Assembly (NCBI GenBank): GCA_963848495.1
Contig: CAWKDV010000002.1
Location: forward strand, 744,001 to 808,000
Direction of reading: 5' to 3'
DNA length: 64,000 nt
From: JAICJR01 sp963848495
GTDB lineage: Bacteria; Actinomycetota; Thermoleophilia; Solirubrobacterales; Thermoleophilaceae
Shown piece after piece: positions 51,038-59,454 of this stretch (position 1 is the first letter of the stretch; each line of letters starts with the position of its first letter). Made by a program: the position numbers and the translations under genes. The notes under the pieces were generated by a model that saw only the letters and a list, made by a program, of their open reading frames with translations, did no database searches and had not been told where the DNA came from.

Positions 51038-52232
51038 GCGGCCAGCCGGCCGGCCAGGGCGGCGCTCGGGGCGACTGCGAGCGTCGTGATCCCGTTCCGG
51101 GTCGCGACGGCGTGCGGCCCCGGGCGGCGCGCGGCATAGGCGCGCAGCGCCGCCTCGAACTGCGCTGAGTCGCCTGGCGTGTCGAAGCGCCAGGCGGCGA
51201 CCAGCGCGTAGTGAGAGTGGCCGTCGCTCCACAGCTCGACGCGGTCGCCGCACCAGCCCGTGGCGGCCGCGTCGGCGGGCTGGGCGCCCATGGCGGGCTT
51301 CAGCAGCTGGCCGGTGGTGAACTCGCCGAGCGTCGAGGACAGCGCCCGCCTCCACCCCGGCGGCATGAGCGGCCGCACGTCGAGCCTCACCGGCAGCGGC
51401 CGCTCGTCGGCCTCGTACTTCAGCGGGTGCATCACCTGCTCGGTGGAGACCGGCGGGCGCGTGCGCAGGGCGAAGTTCACGAGCTTCCAGTCGCCCGCCA
51501 CCGCGTACAGCGCATTCACGAACGACGCGCCCGCGAGGTAGGGGAACTCGAGCGAGGCCTCGACGTAGGGCGGCAGCTTGGCGGTGGAGGCGCCGCTCGA
51601 GCCGCCCAGGGCCGCGCGGAAGAGGTCGCCGCCCGAGATGAAGCGCTGGGCGTAGCGCGACATCACCACCGTCGCGTCACCCTCGACCAGCGCGGTATAG
51701 GCGTCCGAGGGGTCGCCGCTCGCCGAGCTCGTGTCGTGGATGCCGAAGGTCTGGTCGTCGAGCGCGTGCGTCAGCTCGTGGGCGAGCGTGATCTCGCCGA
51801 CGGCGTCGTCGCCGCCCGCGCCGGCGTCGCTCACGAGCGCGAGCCGCTTGGTGTCACTGTCGTAGTAGCCGGCGACCTGGTCCTGCAGGACCTCGCCCTG
51901 GATCGTTCGAGGCTCGCGCCGGGCGGGATCAGGCCGAGCAGCTCGAGCAGCTCGGACTCGGACGCCTGGGTGGCCGGTGGCTCGATCCGGTCGAGCTCGG
52001 CCAGGCCGGTCCGGCGCGCCTGCGCGCCGGTGACGAGCTGCGGCCGCAGCGGCCGCTTGAAGGGCAGGCCGCGGATCTGCTCGACGCGGCGCTCGATCTG
52101 CGGCAGCTTGCGGGCCAGAGCGGCGAACGAGCCGGAGCCGCCGCCGCTAGACCCGCTCTTGCCCACCAGCAGCCCGCCCGCGGCGAACGCCGCGAGCAGG
52201 GCCGCAAATGTCAGGGCGAGGGTGCGGTTCAG
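51016..52232 (-). CDS. Membrane-anchored HExxH-type metallopeptidase, frameshifted
   Basis: The N-terminal frame includes a hydrophobic anchor (TLALTFAALLAAFAAGGLLVG), reachable only from a CTG at 52232; GTG 52166 would omit it. It continues to LGLIPPGASL near 51905, where one base seems lost; the next frame resumes IQGEVLQDQVAGYYDSDTKRLALVSD and then TLAHELTHALDDQ, whose HELTH is the zinc motif. The remainder (YTALVEGDATVVM, MHPLKYEADERPLPVRLDVRP) follows as one domain. An extracytoplasmic zinc peptidase of unknown substrate. Same strand as, and immediately downstream of, the SDR gene. Confidence 0.7.
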
Positions 52233-52233
52233 G

Positions 52234-53061
52234 TCAGCCCGTCATTCCGCCGAACTGGCCGCCGGTGACGTGCAGCACCTGGCCGTGGATGTAGTTCGCC
52301 CACGGAGTGCAGAGGATGAAGATGCCGCCCGCAGCCTCCTTCGGGGTCGCGCCGCGGCCGAGCGGGATCAGCATCGACGCCATCTGGCGCATCTGCTCGG
52401 GGATGCCGAGCTGGATCTGCTCGCCGCCGCGCTCGATCGTCTCGGCACCCTCCTTGGCGGCGGTCAGGCGCGTCTCCACGAAGCCGAACGCCACCGCGTT
52501 CACGTTGATCTTGAACTGGCCCCACTCCTTCGCCAGCGTCTTCGTGAGGCCGACCACCGCCGACTTGGCCGCCGAGTAGTTGGCCTGGCCGGCGTTGCCC
52601 ATCGTGCCCGAGATCGAGCTGACGTTGACGATCTTGCGGAAGACCTCCTCGCCCGCCTCCTTCTCCTTCTTGGCGGTCTCGCGCAGGTAGGGAGCGGCGG
52701 CGCGCGCGATGCGGAACGGCGCGATCGTGTGGATGTCGAGCATCGCCTGGAACTGCTCGTCGGTCATCTTGTGGATCACGCCGTCCCAGGTGTAGCCGGC
52801 GTTGTTGACGATGATGTCGAGCTGGCCGAACTCGTCGAGCGCGGTCTTGACCAGGTCGTCCGGCACGCCGGGCTTGGTCAGGTCGCCGGCGAACACCGCC
52901 GTCTCGCCCTGGATCTCCGAGGCGGCCTGCTGCGCCACGTCGCCGTCGAGGTCGTTGATCAGGACCCTGGCGCCGTTCTCGGCGAGCAGCTCCGCCGTGG
53001 CGCGACCGATTCCACGGGCCGATCCCGTGACGATCGCCGCCTTTCCGTCGAGTACTCCCAC
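52234..53061 (-). CDS. SDR-family oxidoreductase (FabG-like)
   Basis: 275 residues. VTGSARGIGRAT cofactor motif, IIVNNAGYTWD, NVSSISG and catalytic YSAAK, all intact. Resembles 3-oxoacyl-ACP/CoA reductases of actinobacteria. A 119-bp divergent region separates it from cydA. Confidence 0.9.
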   Translation of the reverse strand: MGVLDGKAAIVTGSARGIGRATAELLAENGARVLINDLDGDVAQQAASEIQGETAVFAGDLTKPGVPDDLVKTALDEFGQLDIIVNNAGYTWDGVIHKMTDEQFQAMLDIHTIAPFRIARAAAPYLRETAKKEKEAGEEVFRKIVNVSSISGTMGNAGQANYSAAKSAVVGLTKTLAKEWGQFKINVNAVAFGFVETRLTAAKEGAETIERGGEQIQLGIPEQMRQMASMLIPLGRGATPKEAAGGIFILCTPWANYIHGQVLHVTGGQFGGMTG

Positions 53062-53180
53062 TTGGCTCTTCTCCTTGGTAGCCGAATTTCGAGGGGCGGG
53101 ATCATGACGGATAGCCGCTTTCGGAAGTCGAGGGGAGCACCTGTTTAAGATGTCCGGCGTTCCGGGGGCAGGAGACTGGC

Positions 53181-54590
53181 TTGAGCAGCAACGTCACTGT
53201 TGACCGCCTGCAGTTCACGCTGACGGTCACGTTCCACTACCTCTTCCCGATACTCACGATGGGCCTCGCGCTGATGATCGCGTGGCTCAAGTCGGTGTCG
53301 TTCCTCGGCCGAAGCGATCACCGCTTCCCGCCCTTCCGGAAGACCGAGGAGGAGCGCGAGCAGTACGAGTCGGCCGCTCGCTTCTGGGCCAAGATCTTCG
53401 CCCTCAACTTCGCCGTCGGGGTGGTCACGGGCATCCCGTTGGAGTTCCAGTTCGGCACGAACTGGGCCAGGTTCTCGAACTACGCCGGCGGCGTGATCGG
53501 CCAGACGCTGGCGATGGAGGGCGTGTTCGCCTTCTTCGCCGAGTCGGTGTTCCTCGGCATCTTCCTGGCCGGCCGCAACCGGGTGAGCCCGGCGGTGCAC
53601 TGGGTCTCGGCGATGTTCGTCTTCGCCGGCTCGTGGCTGTCCGGCTTCTTCATCATCGCCACCAACGCCTGGATGCAGCACCCGGTGGCCTACTCGGCCC
53701 ACGGCAACGCGGTGCAGCTCAACTCCTTCTGGGGCCTGTTGACGAACCCGTGGGTCGGCTGGCAGTACGCCCACAACATGAGCGGCGCTGCGATCACGGG
53801 CGCGTTCGTGCTCGCCGCGATGGGCGCCTTCTACCTGCTGATCGGGCGCCACCAGGCGTTCGCGCGCCTGTCGATCAAGGTCGGCGTGGTGGCGGCGCTG
53901 ATCTTCTGCGTGCTGCAGATCTTCCCGACCGGCGACCGCGCCGCCCACAACGTGGCGAAGATGCAGCCGTCCTCGTTCGCGGCGATGGAGGGGCTGTTCA
54001 AGTCGGAGAAGGGTGCGCCGCTCGTGCTCCTCGGCAACCCCAACACCGAGCAGCGCAAGCTCGAGTCGACGGTCGCCATGCCGCACTTCCTCTCGTTCCT
54101 CACCTCGCACAACTGGAACGAGCAGCTCACGGGGCTCAACCAGATCCCAGTGAACAACTGGCCGGACTCCGTGCCTCTGGCGTACTACTCGTACCACATC
54201 ATGGTGGGGCTCGGAACGATCCTCGTCCTGATCGCCGGGCTGGCCGTGCTGCTGCTCTGGCGGGGCAAGCTGTACGACTCGAAACCGATGCTGTGGGCGC
54301 TGATGCTGGCGTTCCCGTTCACCTACATCGCCAACATCGCGGGCTGGGCGACGGCGGAGGTGAGCCGCCAGCCGTGGGTGATCTATGGGCTGTTGAGGAC
54401 AAAGGACGCAGCGTCGCCCGCCAGCTCGGTGCCGGCGGGCACCGGCATCTTCACGCTGCTCGGCTTCGCCGGCCTCTACCTGTTCGTCGGCATCCTCTTT
54501 CTGATGATGATCGTGCGCATCGTGGGCAAGGGCCCCGATGACGCGGAGACGCCCACCACCGGCGCGCGCGCGGCGGAGGCCCTGGCGTGA
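53181..54590 (+). CDS. cydA: Cytochrome bd ubiquinol oxidase subunit I
   Basis: 469 residues, TTG start with GGAG upstream. About nine membrane helices. H19 in TFHYLFPILTMGLALMIAWLK is the expected haem b595 ligand; AMEGVFAFFAESVFLG and ATAEVSRQPWVIYGLLRT are conserved. The region between helices 6 and 7 is short, so it belongs to the short-Q-loop type. It oxidises quinol and reduces oxygen with high affinity. cydB overlaps by four bases (GTGA). cydC and cydD are absent here. Confidence 0.95.
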   Translation: MSSNVTVDRLQFTLTVTFHYLFPILTMGLALMIAWLKSVSFLGRSDHRFPPFRKTEEEREQYESAARFWAKIFALNFAVGVVTGIPLEFQFGTNWARFSNYAGGVIGQTLAMEGVFAFFAESVFLGIFLAGRNRVSPAVHWVSAMFVFAGSWLSGFFIIATNAWMQHPVAYSAHGNAVQLNSFWGLLTNPWVGWQYAHNMSGAAITGAFVLAAMGAFYLLIGRHQAFARLSIKVGVVAALIFCVLQIFPTGDRAAHNVAKMQPSSFAAMEGLFKSEKGAPLVLLGNPNTEQRKLESTVAMPHFLSFLTSHNWNEQLTGLNQIPVNNWPDSVPLAYYSYHIMVGLGTILVLIAGLAVLLLWRGKLYDSKPMLWALMLAFPFTYIANIAGWATAEVSRQPWVIYGLLRTKDAASPASSVPAGTGIFTLLGFAGLYLFVGILFLMMIVRIVGKGPDDAETPTTGARAAEALA

Positions 54591-55609
54591 GCAGCGCCTG
54601 GTTCTGCTTCCTGGCGGTGATGGTGACGATCTACGTCGTGCTCGACGGCTTCGACCTCGGCGTGGGCGCGGTGCACCTCTGGCTCGCCAAGACCGAGGAG
54701 GAGCGCGAGGAGGCCACCGCGGCGATCGGCCCGGTCTGGAACGGCAACGAGGTCTGGTTGCTCGCAAGCGGCGGCGTGCTCTTCCTGGCCTTCCCCAAGG
54801 CCTACGCGGGCGCCTTCAGCGGGCTCTACTTCGGCCTCATCCTCGTGCTCTGGCTGCTGGTGGGGCGGGGGCTGGCGCTCGAGCTCCGGCACGAGATCGA
54901 CAACCCGGTCTGGCGCGCCGCCTGCGACACGGTGTTCTGCCTCTCGTCGGCCGGCCTCGCGCTCGTGTTCGGCGTGGCGCTCGGGAACGTGGTGCGAGGC
55001 GTGCCGCTGGGTCCGGACGGCTACTTCCACCTGGCGCTGTTCCAGATCCTGAACTGGTACGGGCTCCTGATCGGGGTGTTCGGGCTGGTGGTGCTCGTCG
55101 GGCACGGAGCGACCTTCCTCGGCGTGCGCGCCACCGGCGCCATGCGGGAGCGCGCCCGCAGGCTCGCCACCGGAGTGAGCTTCCTCGACGCCGTTCTGTT
55201 CGTCGCGCTCATCGGGCCCACCTATTCCGTGCGCAACGAGATGCTCACCAATCTCACCGACCACCCGTGGCGGCTGATCTTCCCCGCGCTGGCGGTGGGA
55301 GCGCTCGTGGCGATGATCGTCTACCAACGCGCGGACCAGTGGCTGAAGGCGTTCATCGCCTCCTCGCTGTTCATCGTCGGGCTGCTCACCACGATGGCCG
55401 CCGGGCTCTACCCGAACGTGCTGCCGGCGCACGACAACAAGCCGTTCGGCCTCACCGTGCACAACGCGGCCACCGGCCATCACGCGCTGGTCACGGCGAT
55501 CGTCTGGTGGCCGCTCGGTATGGCGCTCGCGGCGGCGTACTTCATCTTCGCCTACCGGATGTTCTTCAAGAGCCCGGTGAAGCCGAGCGCCTCGCCCGGT
55601 ACGGGCTAG
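54587..55609 (+). CDS. cydB: Cytochrome bd ubiquinol oxidase subunit II
   Basis: 340 residues, GTG start overlapping cydA. Conserved YVVLDGFDLGVGAVHLW, GPVWNGNEVWLLASGG, and the FPKAYAGAFSGLYF helix. Membrane partner of CydA. Confidence 0.95.
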   Translation: MSSAWFCFLAVMVTIYVVLDGFDLGVGAVHLWLAKTEEEREEATAAIGPVWNGNEVWLLASGGVLFLAFPKAYAGAFSGLYFGLILVLWLLVGRGLALELRHEIDNPVWRAACDTVFCLSSAGLALVFGVALGNVVRGVPLGPDGYFHLALFQILNWYGLLIGVFGLVVLVGHGATFLGVRATGAMRERARRLATGVSFLDAVLFVALIGPTYSVRNEMLTNLTDHPWRLIFPALAVGALVAMIVYQRADQWLKAFIASSLFIVGLLTTMAAGLYPNVLPAHDNKPFGLTVHNAATGHHALVTAIVWWPLGMALAAAYFIFAYRMFFKSPVKPSASPGTG

Positions 55610-55654
55610 CAACTCGTCGGTAAATCGCCCTTTTGGGTCAAGCAGACCCGTGGG

Positions 55655-57892
55655 GTGGCCGATCACCCGAGCATGGCCCTTCGGGAAAGGGCGCGCATGC
55701 CCGCAATCCAGGCTCTGGCCGATCTCTTCGCGAAGAGAGACGGCCCGCGTCGCGGTGCCGATTTGGCGACAGCGCGCAAGTTCGTGGGCCTCGTTTGGGG
55801 GGTGAACGCGGCGCTCACGGTGGCCTTCCTCGCCATGGCGCCGCCCACCGCCCAGAGCGACGTCGCCGGCTGGCCGGCGGCGGTGCTGCTGGTGCTCCTG
55901 TCGGTGGCCGGAGCGCGCTGGGTGATGCAGGAGCACGACCGGGTCGGCTTCGGCCGCCTCCTGATCTTCGGCTACCTCGGGCTCGCCCAGACCGCGCTGC
56001 TGCAGTGGCTCGCGGGCGGCGCCTCGCCGTACCGCGCGCTCTTCCTGCTCTGGCTGGGCGCGGGGGTGGCCACGCACACGCCGCGGCGCGGTATCGCCTT
56101 CATCGCGGCGGTGGTCGGCTTCGGCTCGCTGCCGCTGCTGTACGCCGACGCCCCGCACCTGCGCGTGGACATCGCAACCGACGCCCTGCTGTGGCTGGCG
56201 ATGGGCTTCGTGCTGCTGCTTCTGATCGAGCGGGTGCGCAGCCAGCGGGCCCTGATGCAGTCGATCGAGGAGGACGCTCGCGCCCGCGCCGAGGAGGCTG
56301 TGAAGCGTGTGCAGGGGCTCGAGGCCGTGGCCGACGCGGGGCTCGCCCACCTTCCGTTCGACGATCTCCTCTCCGAGCTTCTCAACCGTGTCAGCCGCGT
56401 GCTGGAGGTGGAGCGCGCCGCCATCCTCCTGCGCGACGAGGACCGCGACTGCCTGACCGTGCGAGCCGCCCGCGGCGGGGGCGCCGGCACGGCGTTCTCC
56501 CGCCGGGTCCAGGTTGGCGAGGGCATCGCCGGCAAGGTCGCGCAGCAGAAGCAGCCCGTGTTCGTGGACGACGTCGAGGCGCACCGCGAGCTGACGTCGA
56601 TCGTCTGGGAGGACAGCGTGCGCTCGGTGCTCGCGGTGCCGCTGCTCGTGGACGGCGGCCGGGTGATCGGCGTGCTGCAGGTCGGCACCAGCGAGGGCCG
56701 CGAGTTCGCCGCCGAGGACGCGCAGCTCCTGCAGCTTGCGGCCGACCGGCTCGCAGTGGCGATCGACCGCGCGCGGCTGAACCAGCACGCGCACCACATC
56801 GCCGCGACGCTCCAGCGCAGCCTGCTGCCCAGCAACATCCCGGAGGTCTCCGGGCTCGCGCTGGCCACGCGCTACCTGCCCGGCGCCGATGGCACGCAGG
56901 TGGGAGGCGACCTCTACGACGTCGTGCCCTACAGCGACGGCCGCGTGGGCCTGGCGATCGGCGACGTCGTGGGCCACGGGATCGAGGCGGCCTCGCTCAT
57001 GGGCCAGCTGCGCAACTCGCTGCGCGCCTACGCGCTCGAGGACGACCAGCCGGAGCGCGTCGTGGAGCGGCTGAACCGGCTCATGCACCACTGGCAGCAG
57101 GACCGCATCGCCACGCTGATCTACCTCGTCGTCGACCCCCGCAACGGCCACGTGAGCTTCGCCAGCGCCGGCCACCTGCCGCCGCTCATCTGCGATCCGA
57201 ACGGCCATGCGTACTACCTCGCGGGCGGGGAGTTCGTGCCGCTCGGCGTGCTGCCGTTCGGCGGCTTCACCGCCGGTGAGGCGGTGCTCGAGCCCGGCTC
57301 GACGATCCTGCTCTACACCGACGGCCTCGTGGAGGAGCGCGGGGTGTCGATCGACGACGGCCTGGAGCGGCTGCGCGCCGCGATCGAGGCTGCGCCGGAG
57401 GAGCCGCACGCGATGTGCGACTTCCTGCTCGAGCGGGTCGCGCCCCAGGGCGGGGCGGCCGACGACGTGGCGCTCTTGGCCACGACGCTCGTGCCGGTCG
57501 ACCAGACTTCGCTCGAGCTGCGCCTGCCGGCGGAGCCCGCGTCGCTCGCCCTGATGCGGCGTGCGCTCGAGCGCTGGCTCACCGCCGTCGGCGTGAGCGA
57601 CGAGGTGGCCTACGAGATCAAGGTCGCCTGCGGCGAGGCCTGCATGAACTGCGTCGAGCACGCGTACCCACCGGGCGACGGCGACTTCGTCCTCGAGGCG
57701 ACCAACCTCGGCGAGGAGGTTGCGATCGAGGTGCGCGACTTCGGCTTCTGGCGCCCGCCGCGGCCGGGCAGCGACCGCGGCCGGGGCATCGAGCTGATGC
57801 GGCGCCTGATGGATTCGCTCAAGGTGGTGCCGGGCCCGGAGGGCACGAGCGTCCACCTCACCCACAAGACTCGTAAGGAGGCGCTGGCATGA
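55655..57892 (+). CDS. Membrane GAF / PP2C phosphatase / HATPase partner-switching protein
   Basis: 745 residues from GTG 55655; ATG 55673 or 55697 are possible. Five hydrophobic helices (about 40-190), a short coiled coil, a GAF domain (about 215-370, ending LLQLAADRLAVAIDRARL), a SpoIIE/RsbU-type PP2C phosphatase (about 380-590: LPGADGTQVGGDLYDVV, GDVVGHGIEAASLMGQLRN, TDGLVEERG) and a C-terminal RsbW-like kinase domain (CGEACMNCVEHAYPPGDGDF; DFGFWRPP; GRGIELMRRLMD). Kinase and phosphatase for a STAS antagonist are thus on one chain. The STAS gene follows with a 4-bp overlap. Confidence 0.9.
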   Translation: MADHPSMALRERARMPAIQALADLFAKRDGPRRGADLATARKFVGLVWGVNAALTVAFLAMAPPTAQSDVAGWPAAVLLVLLSVAGARWVMQEHDRVGFGRLLIFGYLGLAQTALLQWLAGGASPYRALFLLWLGAGVATHTPRRGIAFIAAVVGFGSLPLLYADAPHLRVDIATDALLWLAMGFVLLLLIERVRSQRALMQSIEEDARARAEEAVKRVQGLEAVADAGLAHLPFDDLLSELLNRVSRVLEVERAAILLRDEDRDCLTVRAARGGGAGTAFSRRVQVGEGIAGKVAQQKQPVFVDDVEAHRELTSIVWEDSVRSVLAVPLLVDGGRVIGVLQVGTSEGREFAAEDAQLLQLAADRLAVAIDRARLNQHAHHIAATLQRSLLPSNIPEVSGLALATRYLPGADGTQVGGDLYDVVPYSDGRVGLAIGDVVGHGIEAASLMGQLRNSLRAYALEDDQPERVVERLNRLMHHWQQDRIATLIYLVVDPRNGHVSFASAGHLPPLICDPNGHAYYLAGGEFVPLGVLPFGGFTAGEAVLEPGSTILLYTDGLVEERGVSIDDGLERLRAAIEAAPEEPHAMCDFLLERVAPQGGAADDVALLATTLVPVDQTSLELRLPAEPASLALMRRALERWLTAVGVSDEVAYEIKVACGEACMNCVEHAYPPGDGDFVLEATNLGEEVAIEVRDFGFWRPPRPGSDRGRGIELMRRLMDSLKVVPGPEGTSVHLTHKTRKEALA

Positions 57893-58305
57893 GCCCGCTT
57901 GCACAGCTCGAGACGCGCCAGGAGGCGGGCGCCGTCGTGGCATCGATCGCAGGCGAGGTCGACATCTCGAACGCAGCGGACCTCGGCGCGGCGCTCGAGG
58001 GCAGCGTGTCCCAGCGCGCCCTGGGCCTGGTGCTGGATCTCTCGGGCGCGACCTACATCGACAGCGCCGGCGTGCACCTGCTGTTCCGCCTCGGCGGCCG
58101 CCTGACCCGCCGCCGCCAGCAGCTCCGCGTGGTCGTGCCGGAGACCGCGCCGATCCGCAAGGTCGTGAACCTGGCGGGCCTCGGCTGGACCGTGCCCCAG
58201 GACCGCACCGTCGGCGAGGCGCTGATCCGCCTGCGCGCGGAGGTCACGCCGCAGCTCGGCGAAGAGGCCTGGGTCAGCGCGCCGGACGCGCCGTTCTATT
58301 ACTGA
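57889..58305 (+). CDS. STAS-domain anti-sigma factor antagonist
   Basis: 138 residues. The phosphorylation site is the serine in VLDLSGATYIDSAGVHLLFRL, as in SpoIIAA/RsbV. A C-terminal tail of about 25 residues (LGEEAWVSAPDAPFYY) is extra. Being coupled to the phosphatase-kinase gene, it is the likely substrate of both activities. No sigma factor gene lies next to it. Confidence 0.9.
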   Translation: MSPLAQLETRQEAGAVVASIAGEVDISNAADLGAALEGSVSQRALGLVLDLSGATYIDSAGVHLLFRLGGRLTRRRQQLRVVVPETAPIRKVVNLAGLGWTVPQDRTVGEALIRLRAEVTPQLGEEAWVSAPDAPFYY

Positions 58306-58679
58306 GACGCGCTCGATCCGCGGCACGCACGACTCGGCAGAGGCAGCCGCCGAGCCGCCGTCCGACGCAAGCGTCAGGTCCTACCGGGTATATGACCCGG
58401 TAAGTCCTGATCCTGGAGGACCGGCACTGGACTAGCCGGCGAAAACCGAGCTATCCAAGGACGCAGGGTCGAAGCGGTACACCAGTACCGCGAGACCCGA
58501 GGACGCCGGAGAGCGAAGGTTTGCAGCCGGCTAGACCCAGGTGCGGAGGAGCCTGGGCGACCTTGCACCGGCCCCTCCGCGGGCTCGCGTCTCGGGTTGA
58601 AGCCCTCGACTAGCCCTCGGGCACCCAGGTTCGCGTGGATCGGAGGTCCACACCACCTAGACGCGCCGGCGGCGCGATT
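58306..58679. other. 374-bp gene-free region rich in inverted repeats
   Basis: It lies between the convergent STAS and membrane-protein genes. Strong hairpins: TACCGGGT / ACCCGGTA at 58382-58402, extended by TCAGG (58374-58378) with CCTGA (58406-58410); GCGGTAC / GTACCGC inside GGGTC / GACCC at 58466-58498; CCCAGG / CCTGGG at 58536-58557. No convincing coding frame. The density of stems suggests a structured RNA or a compound palindromic element, not just terminators. Strand is uncertain; similarity to the 743-872 element is on the minus strand. Confidence 0.6.
58432..58532 (-). repeat. Palindromic structured element, copy 2
   Basis: On the minus strand GGCGTCCTCGG (58507-58497) and CCCTGCGTCCTTG (58468-58456) match copy 1 exactly, with 28 bases between them versus 29 in copy 1. 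The hairpin between the blocks is GCGGTAC / GTACCGC here and GCGAATAGC / GCTATTCGC there: different sequence, same pairing. Looser similarity continues on both sides (GGCTGC-AAC upstream, GCT-GGTT-TCGC downstream). In this strand it lies downstream of the 58680-59219 gene. Confidence 0.65.
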
Positions 58680-59219
58680 TCATCCCAGCACGCGGAAGGT
58701 GTCGAACAGATGCCCGAGCTTGCGCGAGCCGTCGCGGACCTGCGAGCCCGTGCAGTGGCCCTCGCTGGTCCACTGGACGACCAGCGTGGTGAACGCCCGC
58801 GGGGCCGCCTGCTCCACCAGCACACCGCGCCCTCCCAGGCCGTCGATGATGAGCGCGGACGCCGCGTCGTGCCGGACGAGCCTGGCCACCGGCCCGCTGT
58901 TCGAGTGCAGCGGCGTGCCGAGGATCAGCGCGGCGGCGTCGACCGGCCCGTGGTCCCAGCCGTTCGAGAGGTAGGCGTAGAGGTGTGCGGTCAGGCAGCC
59001 GTCGCCTAGCGTCAGCTCAACCTGGTCGTCCTGCGGCGTGAGGTGGCCGAGCTGCAGGGTCGAGCGGACCTGCACGTGCCTGACGGTGTTGTTGAGCGGG
59101 AACGTGAACGCCTGCTCGTGGGTGGCCCGGCTACCGCCGCCACCCAGCGTCCAGACCAGCGCCAGCCCCCCGAGGAAGATCCCGAGGGTGAGGAGCATGC
59201 TGAATGTCCTCGGGCGCAT
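58680..59219 (-). CDS. Hypothetical membrane-anchored protein
   Basis: 179 residues with one N-terminal hydrophobic segment (FSMLLTLGIFLGGLALVWTLG) that is a signal anchor, followed by an external domain: FPLNNTVRHVQVRSTLQLG, DQVELTLGDGCLTAHLYAYLSNGWDHGPVD, and a cysteine near the end (GHCTGSQVRDGSRKLG). No family recognised. Confidence 0.7.
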   Translation of the reverse strand: MRPRTFSMLLTLGIFLGGLALVWTLGGGGSRATHEQAFTFPLNNTVRHVQVRSTLQLGHLTPQDDQVELTLGDGCLTAHLYAYLSNGWDHGPVDAAALILGTPLHSNSGPVARLVRHDAASALIIDGLGGRGVLVEQAAPRAFTTLVVQWTSEGHCTGSQVRDGSRKLGHLFDTFRVLG

Positions 59220-59454
59220 GGCGGCGGGCTCGCGATGTCCGGGCTCCCATTGTCACATGCGCGGTCAACCGGGATGTATCGGCGCGCGCGAATGTCACCC
59301 GTAGAGGGCGGACTACCCGTTTCGTAGTAACCCGCACCGATCGGCGGACATCTGCCGATGAAGCCTGCTCAGTCGCGGTCCAGACTTGCTCTTCACCGAA
59401 ACAACGTTGCGCGCTGGGGGCAGCGCAGCGTCCGATGTGTGAGGGAGTGGGATC
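59220..59454 (+). promoter_or_regulatory. Upstream region of the acyl-CoA dehydrogenase gene
   Basis: A 235-bp divergent region. It contains ATCGGC / GCCGAT inverted 6-mers around 59339-59358 and a TGCGC / GCGCA hairpin around 59408-59428 near the start codon. No clear promoter consensus could be fixed. Confidence 0.3.

Noticed and set aside
54391..54430. A third copy of the structured element inside cydA (AAAGGACGCAGCGTCG resembles the shared block, followed by a GCCCGCC/GGCGGGC stem)
   Set aside because: It lies in a coding segment, only one of the two blocks is present, and the spacing to the stem does not match.
54476..57943. A 1155-codon minus-strand open frame
   Set aside because: Antisense of cydB and the GAF/PP2C gene; same low-complexity composition and no start signal.
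58306..58679. tmRNA, RNase P RNA, SRP RNA or a cobalamin/c-di-AMP riboswitch
   Set aside because: The conserved cores of these RNAs could not be found on either strand.
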